A model generated the notes under the pieces. The model was not told the DNA's origin and made no database searches. It worked only from the letters and a program-made list of their open reading frames with translations. Of a DNA stretch of 64,000 bases, positions 59,440 through 64,000 are shown one piece after another (position 1 is the first letter of the stretch; every line of letters begins with the position of its first letter). The DNA is from Akebia trifoliata (lineage: Eukaryota; Streptophyta; Magnoliopsida; Ranunculales; Lardizabalaceae), in NCBI GenBank assembly GCA_017979445.1, contig JADQWC010000275.1, positions 1-64,000 of the forward strand. The letters are read 5' to 3'. The position numbers and the translations under genes were made by a program.

Positions 59440-62200
59440 ATCATGCAAATTTATTAGTATCGATAAAGAGCCCTCAAAATAGTATTTTCCATAGGAGGAT
59501 GACTAGTTATGATCCTTGGGTAAATTAGATTCGCTTAATGCCATTTTCTTGGAGGCCTTTATAGCCTCAAAGGTGATAGGGAATTCTTCCCAGTTGTTCA
59601 AAGCTTCCCTCTTCTTTGCGGAGTAGATTAGATGGGAAGGTGGTTCACTTGATAATCCATAAATAACCATCATGTCCGACTAATTGTTGTCATGGCCGGG
59701 CAAAGTACCTCCAAAACTTGGCAGATTGACAATTGAATCCCAATCGAAGCTGATGGGAAATGGTGATTTTTTTCTTTACCCATGACGACTTACACTTTCG
59801 TGGGCTATTTTTTTTTCCTTTTGTAAACTCTCATTGAAATCCCCGTTGAGTATAGTATCAACATTGTCCAATAAAGTGGATGGGGACTCAACAACCAAGT
59901 CTTTCCGCACACATCTTGGCTTGAAATTTACAGTATTTGCTTTTCTTGCTGGCTTTAGTTGTTGTTCCTCAGATAGGCCATCAGGTTTAGCATTTGATCT
60001 TTGAAAATTGACATTGATATGGGGAACCTTGCTTATGTTCCAAACGTAGGGCTCACGATTTTTTCTTCATGCTAACCATAACTCCTTCTTCTTATTGTTC
60101 ATATCAGCAATGTTCCTTTTTATGGGCCTGAATCCGAGAAGTAGGGGGTAATTTTTTTGCGATGATCAAAGTGATTCTCCCCTTTCTTCCTAGGTCTAAC
60201 CCCTATTTAGGTCAATAGTCTGCCTTCTTCATTACCTATCCGATCATTAGATTTTTCTTTGACAATTCTACATTCACCTTCTTTTTCCCCTTCTTGACAG
60301 GTTGATAGTAGTAAATTGGTACGAGTGATACATCACCTTGTCTTTGGTTATCTCTACGACTATGAATGGGACATTCGAAGATTGACTATATGGGATCAAA
60401 TTTTCTACTAGAATCAATATCATTCTTTGTCCCATTACGAACTTGACTCTTTGATGTATGGATGAAAGAATGGCTTTTATGATGTGAATTTAGGGTCTTC
60501 TTAGAAGAAGGAAGAGTGTTGTTGATATTTCTATGACTTCAAATGTGACCTTTAAGGTGCAGGGGCTGATAGTGATAGGCAATTTCAATTCCTTGAAAGA
60601 ATCCCTTCTTGAATTGTCAAAACCTTGAATAACTTTGTTATTTGGCCTAATATGAGACCAGTTTATGTTTAGCTAATGAAAGGTTTCCAAAGGACAAACA
60701 TTTAGAGCTGATCTATTGTCAATCAATACTCTTGCCACTATCATGCATTTGCACATAACCATGATGTTTAGTGGTTCTATGTGTGTTCGTCCTTCTGGGA
60801 TAAATTTACTCTCCGTGAAAATGATCATCTTGTACACCATGATTTGCTCCATTGTTTTCTCTAATTGTGCTGATGAAATATTTGTGGATATGTGTGATTT
60901 GTCCAAGACCTTCAAGAGTGCTTCTTAATGTTCCTCTAAGCTTTGTAAGAGGCCTAAGATGCTGATTTGAGATAGGGTTTTGTTCAACTAGTCCACTAAA
61001 CTCACTCTTACAAATGAGCTTAATGAAGTCTGCTACTTTCTTGTACAACACCTTGTCTTTTTTTCTTTTCCAGTTCTTTTTGTCCCTCCTTACTAACTTC
61101 AACTATTTTTTCTTTCCCATTCTCTATCCTTTTTTCTTGCTATTTGCTAGTCATCGTTGCTTCTCCCTTATTTTTTCAAACTTTTAATGTCTTTTCTAGT
61201 ACCTTGTGGTGCTTCTAGCATAGTCATATGACCATTATCTGCCACCATAGTCTTCTTCATCATCTCTACCCCTACCAAGGTGGTAATGTTGGTTTTCATA
61301 ACTCCATGAAACTACTATGTTTGAACTATATGGAAAGGGTTTTGAGGAAAGTATGGTTATTGGGGAAGGTTTTGATTTTACGTGAAGGATAAGGTGTGGC
61401 AGATGTGACATGGAGGTATAAATAGTAGGGGTGAAGATTTGTGGCATGTTTGGAGTCTAGGGAAAGGTAAGTGTTGGTCATGATGATGAGGTGTAAGGAA
61501 TGTGAAGGGGAAATCAAGTTGAAAATTTTGAAGTCGGGAAATTTGGTGATGCGTAAGGTATGATGAAAGGAGGTCATGTAGTGGCATTGGGAACTTGACG
61601 GTTGCAGTTGTGATTTGTTGTATATTTTGGAAAGGCGTTAACAATTGGTAATTCTAGCTTCTTTGCTAGATGGACTCTGACCTTTGATCTTGTGGGAGCT
61701 ATTAAAGTTGAAGGATTAAAACCTTATTCTTCTCTTATAACGACATTCACTATGGGTTAATTTCCTCATCCATTCTGGGTAGACATGGGATTCTGATTGA
61801 TATTTTATTGCTAAACTTGGTTTGTAGGATTGTCCAATATGATGGCTTTTTTTATCTATCAAGTTTTGTAATTGGCGTTTGAGCTGTCAGCATTGGTCCA
61901 CGGAGTGTCCGGGTGTACCCATTTGAAACTCACAGAATAGGGTGGGACTGTACCCTGGTCCTTTAATGGCATTTGGGTTCGGTGGTTGCTTAGTAAGGAA
62001 ATCTCCTTTGAGTAGAGTTGGGAGTAAGCAAAATGAAATCAAATGAATCATTTCGGCAATTTTCACCAAATTTGAGTAGAGTTGGGAGTAATTCATTAGT
62101 AGTCTGGTAAATATTTTGTTGGCTCTATCAGTCATGCTTGTTGTTTTTAATGAACTATGGCATTCATTGTACTGGTACAACATATGGAAGATTTACCTAG
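59440..62200 (-). pseudogene. Tat-type gypsy gag-protease region, broken
   Basis: Minus strand, right to left: gag (62183-61887) with FTRLLMNYSQLYSNLVKIAE and a knuckle-like CEFQMGTPGHSVDQC; a proline/serine-rich part (61650-61235); then a linker. The aspartic protease at about 60800-60670 reads CMIVARVLIDNRSALNVCP, where the active-site DNGS has Arg instead of Gly. Next come LKLPITISPCTLKVTFEVIE and SIHQRVKFVMGQRMILI (the rest of the protease fold), and near 59600 NWEEFPITFEAIKAS. Many stops. Orientation is opposite to the 57590 ORF1 but the same as the LTR at 63183. Confidence 0.65.
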
Positions 62201-62879
62201 AAAAGATTCTAAGGTAGAAGGAACTAAGTAATTTGAGGTATTGGCATCCAATGAGCTTGTGGCATTTGTTGCTCTAAATTGGAATGGGATGAAGAGGGAT
62301 TGGCTCAGTTGTGCATTGTTGACTTAAGTCTTTCCCCTTTTCTTACCCAAAGATATATGTTTTCTCTATGTTGATACCCCTACTACTGCCCCTAGGTTGG
62401 TGAAGTCAAATATCAGACCGGTTTGGATCCGTCCTCTACCCGATTTAGTACTCATTACTAGTAAAGATCGAAAGAAATACGGGGGCTTCTCAGGGTATTT
62501 ATATTTTTTTTTCTTTTGGCCACCTGGGGTACAAAAGTCGAGTATTAGTATATTATTTACAAAAATAAGATGCATGATGTTTTATTAAGGCTGATTCAAT
62601 TATTTAGGGATGACACCCAATTTTTTAAGATGAATAAGATTAAAGCAAAGTTCTTCAACACAGAGCTGACATCAACACAGAGCTAGGTTGGGTATGTCAG
62701 CATAGAGTTGGCATTTGTATGGAATTGGATTACATGTTTTCTGACATGGGGTTAAATTAGTTTGGAGCTGGCATCAGCACGATGTTGGATTGTGTGCTCT
62801 TAAAAGACTGGGTAACATCAACGCAGAGTTGGATACTTTTCGAATATCTTATAAGATATTTCATCTGCGAGAAGCTAAC
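62201..62879. other. Degenerate ACATCAACACAGAGCT repeats, no gene
   Basis: From about 62650 to 62900 the words GACATCAACACAGAGCT, GTCAGCATAGAGTTGG, GGCATCAGCACGATGTTGG and ACATCAACGCAGAGTTGG follow at intervals of 35-65 bases, a decayed minisatellite. The rest is unassigned. Confidence 0.5.
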
Positions 62880-63182
62880 ATCAACACAGAGCTACCATAC
62901 TACTCTTAAATTTTTAAGAGATCTCATCAGCACACTGACCCTTGGCACCCATCAGTGATCTTAAATATTGATTTTCCTAAGGAACTAGCCTGCAATTTGA
63001 GAATTGGTCCTAAAGCAATGATCTCATCCATCATTAGAAATGGTAGTTGGAACATTCCTACCGGGAGGGAGGCCCTTTTGTCTAATATTTCTCTTCTCCT
63101 TAGTCAAATTTCCATCTTCGTTGGAATTTCGGATCGAGTGGTTTGGAAGGGCAATGCATATGGCTTACACTAAGTTAGTTCA
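62880..63182 (+). pseudogene. LINE ORF2 fragment (before zf-RVT)
   Basis: Frame 62955-63173 contains SSIIRNGSWNIPTGREALLS and SDRVVWKGNAYGLH, resembling the part of plant LINE/non-LTR ORF2 between reverse transcriptase and the zf-RVT zinc region (pattern NG-W then D-x-x-x-W-x-x-N-x-x-G). It is interrupted at 63183 by the LTR that continues beyond the window. Confidence 0.45.
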
Positions 63183-64000
63183 TGAAAGCGCCCCCAATCC
63201 GCGGGGTGCGCAGATCCGCTTTTAACCCTTGAGGTTTGGGAGTCACCACCTAGTTATTACGGTCTAGGAACCGATCAATGACTCTAAATGGATAAAGAAC
63301 TAATCTAGAACAGAAAAAAAAATTGAATTCGTGGATCATGTTACGGGGTTGGAAGGTGTTAGGTACCAACCCCGCCCGGCCAAAGTCGGTCTCTACTAAT
63401 TTCTCAAATAAGTTACATTGCTAAAAAAAAACCTAGATAATAAAAAAAAGTAAGAAATTATATCTTTTCGATAGCAAAGACCTTGTTCCCTCAGATCCGA
63501 CAAAAACTGCTCCTTGTACCGTACTCCTTACTTCGGTCTGTCTCCGGATTTGACTTCTGATCTCCGAGGTAAGGTATTTCTTTTTTTATCTGGATTCTTC
63601 GAGTTTGTTATGGGTTTTGGGGTGTTTTTGAAGGCTTTTAGGTGTTTTTTAGGCTAAAATCGAATAAGGGATGTTAGGTAAGGAGTTGGGACTCCAAAAC
63701 TGGAGTTTATGGGATGCTAGGGGGGCTTTTTGACCTACTTCTCTTAGGATTTATGATTTGATACGAAAATAGGGTGTGAGGACCTCTATTTATAGATTTT
63801 TTTAAGAGTTGATTTAGATAGAATTAGTGTTTGATTATAATTATTTTAGTTAGAGTTGTGTTTTAGTTAGAATTGTTTTACGTAGAATTGTATTTTAATT
63901 AGAATTGTTTTAGGTAGAGTTGTATTTTAGTTAGAACTCTATTAAATAGAGTTATTATTTAATTAGAACTCTATTAGGGTTTTGACTTTTGGTCTTATTT
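63183..64000 (-). repeat. LTR of the solo-LTR family, continues past the window
   Basis: Begins TGAAAGCGCCCCCAATCCGC and shares, in opposite orientation, the terminal block of the 12610-14333 LTR (CCGCGGGGTGCGC, CCCTTGAGGTTTGGGAGTC, CCTAGTTATTACGGTCTAGG). The TATA box CTATTTATAG is at 63785-63794. AGTTAGAATTGT words repeat at 63830-63960. The element or solo LTR extends beyond the right edge. Confidence 0.85.

Overview
The window is nuclear DNA of a flowering plant. The evidence is one split gene for a plastid-type MurG glycosyltransferase with a plausible transit peptide, set among plant retroelements: Ty1/copia, Ty3/gypsy including the Tat type, plant LINEs, a TRIM, hAT and PIF/Harbinger transposons, and MITEs. 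Nothing in the sequence lets me name the species. There are no operons, rRNA or tRNA genes, or CRISPR arrays that I can support.

Layout. 1-8.4 kb: a broken PIF/Harbinger pair (transposase plus Myb/SANT ORF, both on the minus strand), a 209-bp tandem duplication, and decayed gypsy-like sequence. 8.39-45.86 kb: the MurG gene on the plus strand, five exons spread over about 37.5 kb. Its exons add up to 432 codons, and its introns hold nested transposons. Intron 2 (7.0 kb) has a plant-mobile-domain fragment and a gypsy element that itself contains a 1.7-kb solo LTR. Intron 3 (14.6 kb) has a second gypsy element of the same family, with two separate copia elements inside one of its LTRs, and a LINE tail. 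Intron 4 (14.5 kb) has a LINE with a TRIM inside it, a hAT MITE with a perfect 8-bp target duplication, a gypsy LTR scrap and a third copia element. Target-site duplications were read directly for most insertions.

45.9-52.3 kb: no host gene. The striking feature is 47.0-50.66 kb, where at least eight foldback elements lie end to end, separated only by (TA)n runs. Seven are built from one or two copies of the same hairpin module of about 95 bp but carry different outer termini. The eighth (49,028-49,878) has long inverted arms around what looks like a captured exon of a family 9 endo-glucanase gene. The cluster cuts off a hAT transposase gene. 53.3-64 kb: Tat-type gypsy remains. These are a 2.3-kb LTR with a primer-binding site and ORF1, an oppositely oriented gag-protease region, and at the right edge a second copy of the LTR family that is solo in MurG intron 2.

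The only likely functional host gene is MurG. Plants use its relatives in plastid peptidoglycan-type metabolism. All retroelement reading frames seen carry stops or frameshifts.
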